Shown in pieces: positions 1 to 5,808 of a DNA stretch of 5,808 nt. The DNA is from Clostridia bacterium. Lineage in GTDB: Bacteria; Bacillota; Clostridia; Oscillospirales; CAG-382. The stretch lies in contig CAAEPN010000061.1 of NCBI GenBank assembly GCA_900757905.1, positions 1 through 5,808 on the forward strand, given 5' to 3'. The first letter of the stretch is position 1, and every line of letters begins with the position of its first letter. Below the pieces are notes generated by a model. The model was not told where the DNA came from and did no database searches. It saw only the letters and a list, made by a program, of their open reading frames with translations. Position numbers and translations under genes: made by a program.

Positions 1-464
1 CGGCATATGGCTATGTGCCGGAATACGGCGAGCTTTTGCAGCATGTGCCGGATGCCTCAGCCTATATCGAAACCGGGAAAGTGCTTGCCGAGTATATTCT
101 GGACGCCATAAAAGCGGATGCCTCGGTGCTGTCGCGCGAAAAAGCGACCGGTCTTGGCGCTGTCACCGACTATGTGGACGCGTATTTTTGCAGCGAATTG
201 ACCTTAAAGCGCCTGTCGCGGCTCTTCTATATCAACGAAAAGTATTTGGGGCGGCTGTTCAAAAAAACGACAGGACTTGCATTCAATGAATATATCAACC
301 AAAAGCGCCTGTACCGTGCCAAGGAATTGCTTGACAATACCGATTTGCCGATCCTCACGGTTGCCCTGGATTGCGGCTTCAACAACATCTCTTATTTTTA
401 CCGCCTGTTCGCCAGAACGTTTGGCTGTCCGCCGGCAGCTTACCGAAAAAAGATAAAAGAATAG
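1..464 (+). CDS. AraC/XylS-family transcriptional regulator, C-terminal part (5' truncated by window edge)
   Basis: This is the DNA-binding end of an AraC-type regulator. The frame is open to the left edge (codons in phase from position 3), so the GTG at 15 is probably internal and the true start lies outside. Counting from that GTG, the first helix-turn-helix covers about residues 64-87 (LKRLSRLFYINEKYLGRLFK then TTG) and the second about 113-137 (VALDCGFNNISYFYRLF), joined by the usual long helix containing RLYRAKELL. The ending CPPAAYRKK matches the family's G-x-x-P-xx-YR close. The visible part before residue 50 shows no diagnostic motif, so the effector domain (cupin-type sugar sensor or a YesN-type receiver) cannot be told. 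Family members often control nearby carbohydrate uptake genes, so the solute-binding protein gene at 3002 is a plausible but unproven target. Only 48 nt separate it from the ABC-F gene and no terminator is seen between them, so read-through is possible. Confidence 0.93.
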   Translation, partial: AYGYVPEYGELLQHVPDASAYIETGKVLAEYILDAIKADASVLSREKATGLGAVTDYVDAYFCSELTLKRLSRLFYINEKYLGRLFKKTTGLAFNEYINQKRLYRAKELLDNTDLPILTVALDCGFNNISYFYRLFARTFGCPPAAYRKKIKE

Positions 465-498
465 TCTTATAACGGGACATGCGTCATATTCTATATTG

Positions 499-504
499 AA
501 AGGA
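499..504 (+). promoter_or_regulatory. Ribosome binding site deciding the TTG start of the ABC-F gene
   Basis: AAAGGA lies 8 nt before the TTG at 513. The translation from this TTG begins IILSASDLCLSFG, the usual first strand of an ABC domain, so the rare start codon is well supported by both spacing and protein alignment logic. No separate promoter with convincing -35 and -10 boxes is visible in 465-498. Confidence 0.7.
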
Positions 505-512
505 ACAGAAAA

Positions 513-2420
513 TTGATTATACTCAGTGCTTCCGATTTGTGTTTATCCTTCGGAACAGATGTTATTTTGGAAAAAATATCGCTCGGTGTCGGCGAAAACG
601 ATAAGATCGGCGTTGTCGGCGTCAACGGAGCGGGAAAAAGCATGTTTTTGAAAATGCTCTCCGGGCGTATTTCACCGACCTCTGGCGAAGTGTTTACCGC
701 TGCCGGAAAGACGGTCGGCTTTTTGGAGCAGGATACCGGTCTTGTCTCGGACAAGACCATTTATGATGAAATGTTAGGTGCTTTTCCGGCTCTTGTCGAA
801 GCGGAAAAGCATCTTGCTTACCTTGTGGAAAAACTGAATGATACTTCGCTTGACGCCAATGAGCATATGGCGCTTGCTTCGCGCTATACCGCAGCCGAGG
901 AACGCTTCAAACGCGACGGCGGCTATGAGTACAAGAGCCGCATTGTTTCCATGCTCGAAGCCATGGACTTTGATAAGCAAAAGCAGACCATGCGCGTCGA
1001 TGAATTCTCCGGCGGTCAGAAAACGCGCCTTGCGCTTGCAAGACGACTGCTTTCCGAACCGGATGTGCTGATCCTCGACGAGCCGACCAACCATTTGGAC
1101 ATCGATTCGTTAGAATGGTTAGAGGGATACCTTGCCTCCTATAAAAAAGCTGTCTTAGTGGTTTCACATGACCGTTATTTTCTCGATAAGATTACCAATA
1201 AAACCTTCGAAATTGAGAATAAGTGCGGTAAGTTATATACCTGCGGTTACACGGAATACGTCAAACGAAAGGAAGAAGACCGCAAGAACGACCTTAAACA
1301 CTACGAGCAACAGCAAAAGGAAATCGCGCGTCTGGAGGCTTTTGTTGAAAATCAGCGCCGTTGGAACAGAGAGCGAAACATTATTGCCGCCGAAAGCCGC
1401 TTAAAGGCTATCGATCGCATGGAGAAGCTCGATAAGCCGAAAAATCTGCCGTCGCAGATAAAATTTCGTTTTGAAACCGATGAAAACGTCAAAACGCCGC
1501 ATAAGTTACTTGAGGTGACTGGTCTTGCCAAGGCTTATCCCGGTAAAAAGCTGTTTGAAAACTTATCCTTTATATTACACGGAAAAGACCGGATGTTTGT
1601 GCTTGGCCCAAATGGAATCGGGAAATCTACGCTGCTAAAGGTTCTTTGCGGCAAGGTGCACGCGGATAGTGGCACCTTCGAATATGCCGACGGACTTCGC
1701 ATCGGCTACTATGATCAAGAGCAGCAAGGGCTAAATCAGGAGAATACCATTATCGATGAACTGTGGGACTGCTATCCGGATAAAACGCAGACCGAGATAC
1801 GTTCGGCACTTGCCTGTTTTCTGTTTACGGCGGATGATGTGTTCAAACCGATAAGCGTACTTTCCGGCGGTGAAAAGGCTCGGCTGACTTTTGCAAAGCT
1901 TATGCTGGAAAAAAGCGATATGCTGATTTTGGACGAACCGACCAACCACCTTGATTCGCCCTCGCGCGAAGTGCTTGAACAGGCGCTTGCCGAATATGAG
2001 GGAACACTGCTTGCCGTGTCGCATGACCGCTATTTTATCAAAAAATTGGCTTCACGGATACTCGATATGCGCGCAGACCGCTGTTTTTGCTTTGAGGGCG
2101 GCTATGAGGCCTTTAGCGAATATAAAGAAAAAGCGAAAAACGCCGTAGCTGCCGAAGCGGAAGCAAAAAATACTGTTTCAACCGGTAAGGATGAGTATCT
2201 GAAAAACAAGGAAGAGCGCAGTCGTGCGCGTAAACTTGAAAAACAGATTGCTGATACGGAAAAACGCATAGGTGAACTGGAAACGGCGCTTGCGGAAAAC
2301 GCACGTCTTCAAGAGGAAGCGGCAAACGATTTTGCACGCGTTGGAGAGCTTTTTGCCGAGGCGCACAAAATGGAGGAAGAACTTGAAAAACTGTATGGCG
2401 TGCTGGATGAATTAGGATAA
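513..2420 (+). CDS. ABC-F family ATPase (YdiF/Uup-like translation factor), complete
   Basis: A 635-residue soluble protein with two ABC ATPase domains and no membrane segment. ABC-F proteins bind the ribosomal E site and influence stalled or initiating ribosomes. Domain 1 has Walker A GVNGAGKS (36-43), Q-loop Q73, signature FSGGQ (165-169, Phe in place of the usual Leu), Walker B ending in DE with catalytic E190, and H-loop H219. Domain 2 has GPNGIGKS (365-372), Q402, LSGGE (450-454), catalytic E475 and H504. All catalytic residues are present, so both sites should hydrolyse ATP. The charged, helical linker between the domains (about 250-330) corresponds to the P-site tRNA interaction motif. 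After about residue 530 comes an Ala/Lys/Glu-rich tail, with a coiled coil at about 570-632 like the C-terminal domain of YdiF and Uup. Length and layout fit these housekeeping subfamilies. Antibiotic-resistance ABC-F genes usually have long attenuator leaders, and only 48 nt precede this gene. The exact subfamily cannot be settled by eye. Confidence 0.95.
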   Translation: MIILSASDLCLSFGTDVILEKISLGVGENDKIGVVGVNGAGKSMFLKMLSGRISPTSGEVFTAAGKTVGFLEQDTGLVSDKTIYDEMLGAFPALVEAEKHLAYLVEKLNDTSLDANEHMALASRYTAAEERFKRDGGYEYKSRIVSMLEAMDFDKQKQTMRVDEFSGGQKTRLALARRLLSEPDVLILDEPTNHLDIDSLEWLEGYLASYKKAVLVVSHDRYFLDKITNKTFEIENKCGKLYTCGYTEYVKRKEEDRKNDLKHYEQQQKEIARLEAFVENQRRWNRERNIIAAESRLKAIDRMEKLDKPKNLPSQIKFRFETDENVKTPHKLLEVTGLAKAYPGKKLFENLSFILHGKDRMFVLGPNGIGKSTLLKVLCGKVHADSGTFEYADGLRIGYYDQEQQGLNQENTIIDELWDCYPDKTQTEIRSALACFLFTADDVFKPISVLSGGEKARLTFAKLMLEKSDMLILDEPTNHLDSPSREVLEQALAEYEGTLLAVSHDRYFIKKLASRILDMRADRCFCFEGGYEAFSEYKEKAKNAVAAEAEAKNTVSTGKDEYLKNKEERSRARKLEKQIADTEKRIGELETALAENARLQEEAANDFARVGELFAEAHKMEEELEKLYGVLDELG

Positions 2421-2480
2421 TTTGTACAAAAGCGCGAAAATGACGGTTTATAACGAGGTTTTCGACAAAAAAGCGGCATA

Positions 2481-2521
2481 GGGCAAAATTTCCATGATGT
2501 AGAAATTTTGCCCGAATTTTT
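2481..2521 (+). terminator. Rho-independent terminator after the ABC-F gene
   Basis: GGGCAAAATTTC (2481-2492) and GAAATTTTGCCC (2502-2513) form a perfect 12-bp stem with a 9-nt loop. The run TTTTT (2517-2521) follows three bases later. It begins 60 nt after the ABC-F stop codon, so it should end that transcript and insulate the downstream gene, which has its own promoter. The stem is AT-rich in its upper half, with four GC pairs at the base. Confidence 0.88.
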
Positions 2522-2815
2522 GTATAGGTTGCACAAAAAGCGCGGATGGTTAACTTGCTTAAAAAAGAAAAAAATTAACATTTTTGGAGGAAATAAGTGG
2601 TTTGATAAATTATACTTAAAATATTAGTTAAAAATAAAATTTCGAATATTTAGGAAAAAACCGCTAAATTGCGTGCTAAATTTTGGTGTAATTGCTTGCT
2701 TTGCTTACTTTTGTGCATGATTTGATATTTTTAAAATTTTACACTGTGAAAAACATAGAATATTTCGTTCATTTTTTGGGAGATTGTGCCAAATCGACAG
2801 TATTCGACGGATGAA
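2522..2815. other. AT-rich intergenic region without a credible gene
   Basis: This stretch of about 290 nt is much richer in A and T than the flanking genes and all frames are short or broken. A ribosome-binding-like GGAGG at 2586-2590 is followed by GTG GTT TGA, so no usable reading frame follows it. An 8-nt direct repeat GCTAAATT occurs at 2663-2670 and 2675-2682, a 12-nt period, and might be a regulator half-site pair. Some weak TTG-plus-AT-rich promoter lookalikes exist but none is convincing. The region probably serves as upstream control DNA for the promoter at 2826. Confidence 0.6.
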
Positions 2816-2816
2816 A

Positions 2817-2832
2817 TTGTCACTCTTGACAA
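2817..2832. promoter_or_regulatory. Candidate operator: short palindrome over the -35 box
   Basis: TTGTCA (2817-2822), a 4-nt spacer CTCT, and TGACAA (2827-2832) form an exact 6-bp inverted repeat. The right half covers five bases of the -35 hexamer TTGACA, so a protein bound here would block RNA polymerase. The palindrome is short and could be chance. No cognate repressor can be named from the window. Confidence 0.3.
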
Positions 2833-2854
2833 AAATCCTTTCAAGTGATATGCT
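2826..2854 (+). promoter_or_regulatory. Strong sigma-A type promoter for the solute-binding protein gene
   Basis: The -35 box TTGACA (2826-2831) is a perfect consensus. A 17-bp spacer follows, then the -10 box TATGCT (2849-2854), preceded by TG at 2846-2847, which makes an extended -10 element. A start site near A2861 would be expected. The resulting leader to the ATG at 3002 is about 140 nt. Spacing and sequence are near ideal, so this is the clearest promoter in the window. Confidence 0.85.
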
Positions 2855-2892
2855 ATCTGTATGTAATTAGGCAGACTTAGGTTAATTTTGCC

Positions 2893-2940
2893 CTTCTTTA
2901 CTTTCCGATTATTATTAAGCGGTGTCGGAAAGGGAAGAAG
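2893..2940 (+). other. Leader hairpin, 16-position stem
   Basis: CTTTCCGA (2901-2908) pairs exactly with TCGGAAAG (2925-2932). Below it CTTCTT (2893-2898) pairs exactly with AAGAAG (2935-2940). Between the two helices sit one T-G wobble and one A-G mismatch. The loop is 16 nt (2909-2924). The structure lies inside the predicted transcript, about 30 nt from its 5' end, and leaves the ribosome binding site free. Confidence 0.7.
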
Positions 2941-2987
2941 CGCAGAGCCTATTTTGCCGGTACGCGAAGCTATTTTCAATTCAAGGC

Positions 2988-2993
2988 AGGAGG
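2988..2993 (+). promoter_or_regulatory. Ribosome binding site of the solute-binding protein gene
   Basis: AGGAGG, a full Shine-Dalgarno core, stands 8 nt before the ATG at 3002. It fixes the start, and the encoded N-terminus is a proper signal peptide, which confirms the choice. The next in-frame ATG, at codon 14, would cut into the signal sequence. Confidence 0.9.
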
Positions 2994-3001
2994 AAAACAG
3001 C

Positions 3002-5808
3002 ATGAGAAATGCTAAAAACAAGAACAAGCTTGTTACTGCGATGATCCTTGCGAGTATGCTTGTCCAACCCTTAGCCGGGCTGTCTGTCTATGCAGATGAA
3101 CCGGTAACGGCTGCGGAAACGTCCGCGCCGGAAGTGAAGGACGATACCTCGTATACGCTCAATTCGCTCGATGACATGGCAAATCTTATGGTTTCCATAA
3201 CGTATGCGGATTATCTTGCGGATTATTCCCAGGTTCCGGATACTACCAAGGAGATCGATATCGATGTCACGAAGTACAACAAGGACTTGTCCACAGGCGA
3301 TATCCAGACGACGCAAAAGGATACGGTCGTTCGTGACGGCAAAGAGATAACTGTCGGCACGGTCACCACCACCGACGAAGGAAAGATCGTTTATGATATC
3401 GATGTTCCCGAAACGGCGATGTATTCGGTTACGGTCGAGTATTATCCGATCGCCGGAAACGGTGCGACGATTGAAAGAATCCTTTTAATTGATGATAAGA
3501 TTCCGTTTAACGAAGCGCGCTACATGAATTTTACGCGTGTATGGATTGATAAAGAGGAAAGCGGCTATTCCAGAACCGAGCGTACCTTTAAACTGGACGT
3601 CAACAAAAACGAAATGCGCCCGGTCAAAGAGGAAGCGCCTGAATGGCGCACGCAGACGCTTATCGATTCCCAAGCGTTCTATGCCGACCCGTTCAAATTT
3701 TATTTGACGGAAGGCAAGCATACCATCGCGCTTGAATCTGCCAGCGAACCGCTTAAAATAGCTTCTATAAAGCTTCATAAAGCCGATACGCTTCCGACTT
3801 ATGAAGAATATCTCGCCTTACATAAGGATGCTCCCAAGGTAAGCGAAGACACTGTGGTACGGATCAATGCGGAAACTCCGCTTAAAACCTCTGAACAGGT
3901 TATTTACGCAATGAACGACCGTACCTCCGCCATTACCAACCCGCAAAGCACGAGCGCAACGCTCTTAAATACCATCGGCGGCAACGGCGGCGATAAATGG
4001 AAGATTACCGGTCAGTGGATTGAATGGGATTTCGAAGTTCCCGAAACCGGTATGTATAAAATTGTTCCGCGCTTCAAGCAGACGGTAAACGCAGGTCTGT
4101 TCTCGTCGCGTTCGTTAAAGATCGACGGTGAGATTCCGTTCGCCGAAGCAAGAGAATGTCAGTTCAAGTATAAGAGCGACTGGCAGACTCAACCGTTAAA
4201 CGATGGCGAAACCGAGTTTACTTTCTATCTTGAAAAAGGTAAGCACACACTGTCCATGGAGGTTGTTCTCGGTAAGATGGCCGATATCCTCCAGACGATC
4301 GATGCAAGTACCGACCGCTTGAACGAGTATTACCGCGAAATCTTAATGATTACCGGTACGGACCCGGATGAATATACCGACTATTCGTTCTCCAAGCTGA
4401 TTCCGGAAGTGCTTCGCGGTATGAGAAACGAAGCGGCGCTTCTTTACGACATGTCAGCACAGCTTGAAGAAACGATCGGCGAAAAAGGTGAAAACACCGT
4501 TATTCTTGACCGTGTGGCTTATCTGCTTGAACTGATGGGCAACGACCAGGATAAGATCGCAACCAACCTTTCTACCTATAAGAGTTATATTGGTAGCCTT
4601 GGTACATGGCTTCTTTCGACCACAGCTCAACCGCTTCAGCTTGACTACATTCAGTTCCAGTCGGCTGAAAACGATAAGCTGCCGCAGGCCGAAGCCAATG
4701 CATGGCAGTCGATCAAGCACGAAGTTGGTTCGTTTATCATGTCCTTCTTCTCGGATTACAACTCCATGGGTTCGAGTACGATCTACGATGAAAACGACCC
4801 GAATGCCATTGAAGTTTGGATTACCACCGGACGTGACCAGGCAACGATCATGCGTCAGATGGTAGACGACAGCTTCGCCGCCGAATACGGCGTATCTGTA
4901 AACTTAAAGCTGATTGCAGCCGGTACGCTTCTTCCGGCAACCCTCGCCGGCAACGGCCCGGACGTTTCCATGAATGCTGACCCGGTTGGCTACGGTATCC
5001 GTAACGCGGTTATGCCGCTTAACTATTTTGAAAACACCAACAATTATATGGGTGATAACGTCATGGGCTTCAGCGAAGTCAAAAAGCTCTTTAACGAAGA
5101 GACCTTTGTTCCGCTTACCGTCCTTGACCCGGATCGCCGCGAATTTGTCGGTGATGAAGTTCCGATCGACCATGATGAAAACGCAGAATTCAAGGTAGTC
5201 AACGGCGTTGAACGCAACGGTGTTGTAACCTACGGTCTTCCGTCTACACTTGATTTCCCGATGCTGTTCTACCGCAAGGATATTTTCGTCGAGCTTGGTC
5301 TTGATGTTCCGCAGACATGGGACGACGTCGAAGACGTTATCCGCGCTCTTTCGGAAAATCAGTTGGAAATGGGCTTCAACCAGACACTTACACAGATTCG
5401 TATGTATCAGACCGGTGAAGAATGGTTCAAGTCCTGCTATGACTACGAGGACATTGGCGATACCATCGACCAGAACAGCCGCGCATATCTGCGCACGGTC
5501 GGTATCGAAACCAACCTTGGCAGCAACGGTGCACTTGATGCGTTCCAGCGTATGACCGAATGGTTCACTCTGTACGGTCAGCCGGTAACCTACGACTTCT
5601 CCAACCGCTTCCGCACCGGTGAACTTCCGATTGGTATTGTAAGCTACACGCAGTACAATCAGTTGAAAGTCTTTGCTCCGGAGATCAGCGGCCTTTGGGA
5701 ATTCGTTCAGCTGCCCGGCGTTGAACAGGCAGACGGTTCTATCAATCATACTTCTCCGATCACGGTCGGTGCGGTCATGATGATGAAGGACGCCGCCGAC
5801 GATATCAC
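3002..5808 (+). CDS. Large secreted extracellular solute-binding protein (family 1) with N-terminal carbohydrate-binding-like modules, 3' truncated
   Basis: At least 935 codons, open to the window end, so C-terminus and stop are missing. Residues 1-31 are a signal peptide: basic RNAKNKNK start, hydrophobic core, and a signal peptidase I type end SVYA before D32. There is no lipobox cysteine, unlike most Gram-positive binding proteins. Residues about 110-265 and 325-555 hold two related beta-sandwich-like modules sharing VPETxMY, IPFxEAR, FYLxxGKHT and a final PLxxxxIxx strand. The second is interrupted by a mostly helical stretch (about 425-538). The family-1 binding domain starts near residue 603 (IEVWITTGRDQ). 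It shows the hallmark block YGLPSTLDFPMLFYRKD (744-760), PQTW (770-773) and, further on, a WEFVQLPG segment. Such proteins capture oligosaccharides for an ABC importer, and permease genes would be expected downstream. A typical binding domain has about 400 residues, so roughly 70-100 are probably missing. The ligand cannot be inferred. It is preceded by its own promoter and leader. Confidence 0.9.
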   Translation, partial: MRNAKNKNKLVTAMILASMLVQPLAGLSVYADEPVTAAETSAPEVKDDTSYTLNSLDDMANLMVSITYADYLADYSQVPDTTKEIDIDVTKYNKDLSTGDIQTTQKDTVVRDGKEITVGTVTTTDEGKIVYDIDVPETAMYSVTVEYYPIAGNGATIERILLIDDKIPFNEARYMNFTRVWIDKEESGYSRTERTFKLDVNKNEMRPVKEEAPEWRTQTLIDSQAFYADPFKFYLTEGKHTIALESASEPLKIASIKLHKADTLPTYEEYLALHKDAPKVSEDTVVRINAETPLKTSEQVIYAMNDRTSAITNPQSTSATLLNTIGGNGGDKWKITGQWIEWDFEVPETGMYKIVPRFKQTVNAGLFSSRSLKIDGEIPFAEARECQFKYKSDWQTQPLNDGETEFTFYLEKGKHTLSMEVVLGKMADILQTIDASTDRLNEYYREILMITGTDPDEYTDYSFSKLIPEVLRGMRNEAALLYDMSAQLEETIGEKGENTVILDRVAYLLELMGNDQDKIATNLSTYKSYIGSLGTWLLSTTAQPLQLDYIQFQSAENDKLPQAEANAWQSIKHEVGSFIMSFFSDYNSMGSSTIYDENDPNAIEVWITTGRDQATIMRQMVDDSFAAEYGVSVNLKLIAAGTLLPATLAGNGPDVSMNADPVGYGIRNAVMPLNYFENTNNYMGDNVMGFSEVKKLFNEETFVPLTVLDPDRREFVGDEVPIDHDENAEFKVVNGVERNGVVTYGLPSTLDFPMLFYRKDIFVELGLDVPQTWDDVEDVIRALSENQLEMGFNQTLTQIRMYQTGEEWFKSCYDYEDIGDTIDQNSRAYLRTVGIETNLGSNGALDAFQRMTEWFTLYGQPVTYDFSNRFRTGELPIGIVSYTQYNQLKVFAPEISGLWEFVQLPGVEQADGSINHTSPITVGAVMMMKDAADDI
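3404..3775 (+). other. Module A of the internal duplication (residues 135-258)
   Basis: First copy of a repeated motif set within the solute-binding protein: VPETAMY (135-141), IPFNEAR (167-173), FYLTEGKHT (233-241), PLKIASIKL (250-258). The pattern of a 'VPETGxY' strand and a late 'GKHT' strand is typical of CBM6/CBM35-like galactose-binding-fold modules. Compared with module B it carries about 36 extra residues between the IPFxEAR and GKHT blocks. The carbohydrate-binding role is inferred from the pattern only. Confidence 0.6.
4037..4657 (+). other. Module B of the internal duplication (residues 346-552), split by a helical insertion
   Basis: Second copy: VPETGMY (346-352), IPFAEAR (378-384), FYLEKGKHT (408-416), PLQLDYIQF (544-552). 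The distance from VPET to IPF is 32 residues, identical in both copies. From GKHT to the final PL strand it is 128 residues here against 9 in module A. The extra roughly 119 residues are rich in Leu, Glu, Lys and Ala in helix-like patterns (for example EEYYRE-like and VAYLLELMG segments), so a helical bundle seems to be inserted before the last strand. Confidence 0.55.

Larger units (their letters stand above)
2861..3001 (+). promoter_or_regulatory. 5' leader of the solute-binding protein mRNA
   Basis: About 140 nt lie between the predicted start site and the coding start, much longer than translation needs. The leader holds the strong hairpin listed separately at 2893-2940, then about 47 nt of less structured sequence before the ribosome binding site. 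I could not match it to a known riboswitch class. There is no T-run directly after the hairpin, so it is not a simple intrinsic terminator. Roles in mRNA stability or post-transcriptional control are possible but inferred. Confidence 0.5.

Noticed and set aside
774..1094. Minus-strand and shifted-frame open frames inside the ABC-F gene
   Set aside because: They are shadows of a complete gene with all ABC motifs in one unbroken frame.
2586..2605. Shine-Dalgarno-like GGAGG followed by a GTG
   Set aside because: The GTG frame stops after two codons and no other start lies at a suitable distance, so no small gene is supported.
2504..2893. AATTTTGCCC occurs both in the terminator arm (2504-2513) and in the leader (2884-2893), suggesting terminator-leader pairing
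   Set aside because: The two copies belong to separate transcripts if the terminator works, and a 10-nt AT-rich match over this distance can be chance. No mechanism is supported.
2893..2940. Leader hairpin as an intrinsic terminator or attenuator
   Set aside because: No T-run follows the stem; the sequence after 2940 is CGCAGAGCC. No alternative antiterminator pairing was evident by eye.
2731..3027. 98-codon minus-strand frame with a hydrophobic, cysteine-containing N-terminus resembling a lipoprotein signal
   Set aside because: It covers the promoter, leader hairpin and start of the solute-binding protein gene. The hydrophobic start is only the complement of the leader and the first codons of that gene, and the remainder looks like random low-complexity translation.
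4904..5749. 281-codon open frame on the minus strand
   Set aside because: It lies entirely antisense to the solute-binding protein, whose protein sequence matches family-1 motifs across the same span. The antisense translation shows no recognisable domain, and the open frame is explained by the sense gene's codon use.

Overview
The window looks like chromosomal DNA from a low-to-mid GC Gram-positive bacterium, most likely a Clostridia-type Firmicute. The grounds are strong AGGAGG-like ribosome binding sites, a consensus sigma-A type promoter, a TTG start codon, a YdiF/Uup-like ABC-F protein, and a large sugar-type solute-binding protein near an AraC-type regulator. Coding DNA is of balanced composition, while the one long intergenic region is distinctly AT-rich. 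No rRNA, tRNA, CRISPR, transposase or phage gene is visible.

Layout, all on the + strand: (1) 1-464 is the C-terminal part of an AraC/XylS-family transcription regulator whose start lies outside the window. (2) After 48 nt, 513-2420 is a complete ABC-F ATPase (635 aa) with two intact nucleotide-binding domains, a tRNA-contacting type linker and a C-terminal coiled coil. A 12-bp perfect stem followed by a T-run (2481-2521) ends this unit. (3) 2522-2815 is AT-rich and has no credible gene. (4) 2817-3001 holds the control region of the next gene: a TTGACA / 17 bp / TGaTATGCT promoter, a small palindrome over its -35 box, a leader of about 140 nt with a 16-position hairpin, and an AGGAGG ribosome binding site. 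(5) 3002-5808 is a very large open frame (at least 935 codons, running off the window). It encodes a secreted extracellular solute-binding protein. Because it has no stop codon inside the window it is easily missed, and long antisense frames, including one of 281 codons, overlie it and should not be mistaken for genes.

The most interesting element is this last protein. Its recognisable family-1 solute-binding domain starts only near residue 600. Before it lie a signal peptide without a lipobox cysteine and two copies of a carbohydrate-binding-like beta-sandwich motif set. The second copy appears to be split by a helical insertion of about 120 residues placed just before its last strand. The likely wider context is a carbohydrate ABC importer with permease genes beyond 5808 and the AraC-type protein as a possible regulator. 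That link is inferred from the family and the neighbourhood; nothing in the window proves it. The ABC-F gene between them is probably an unrelated translation factor.
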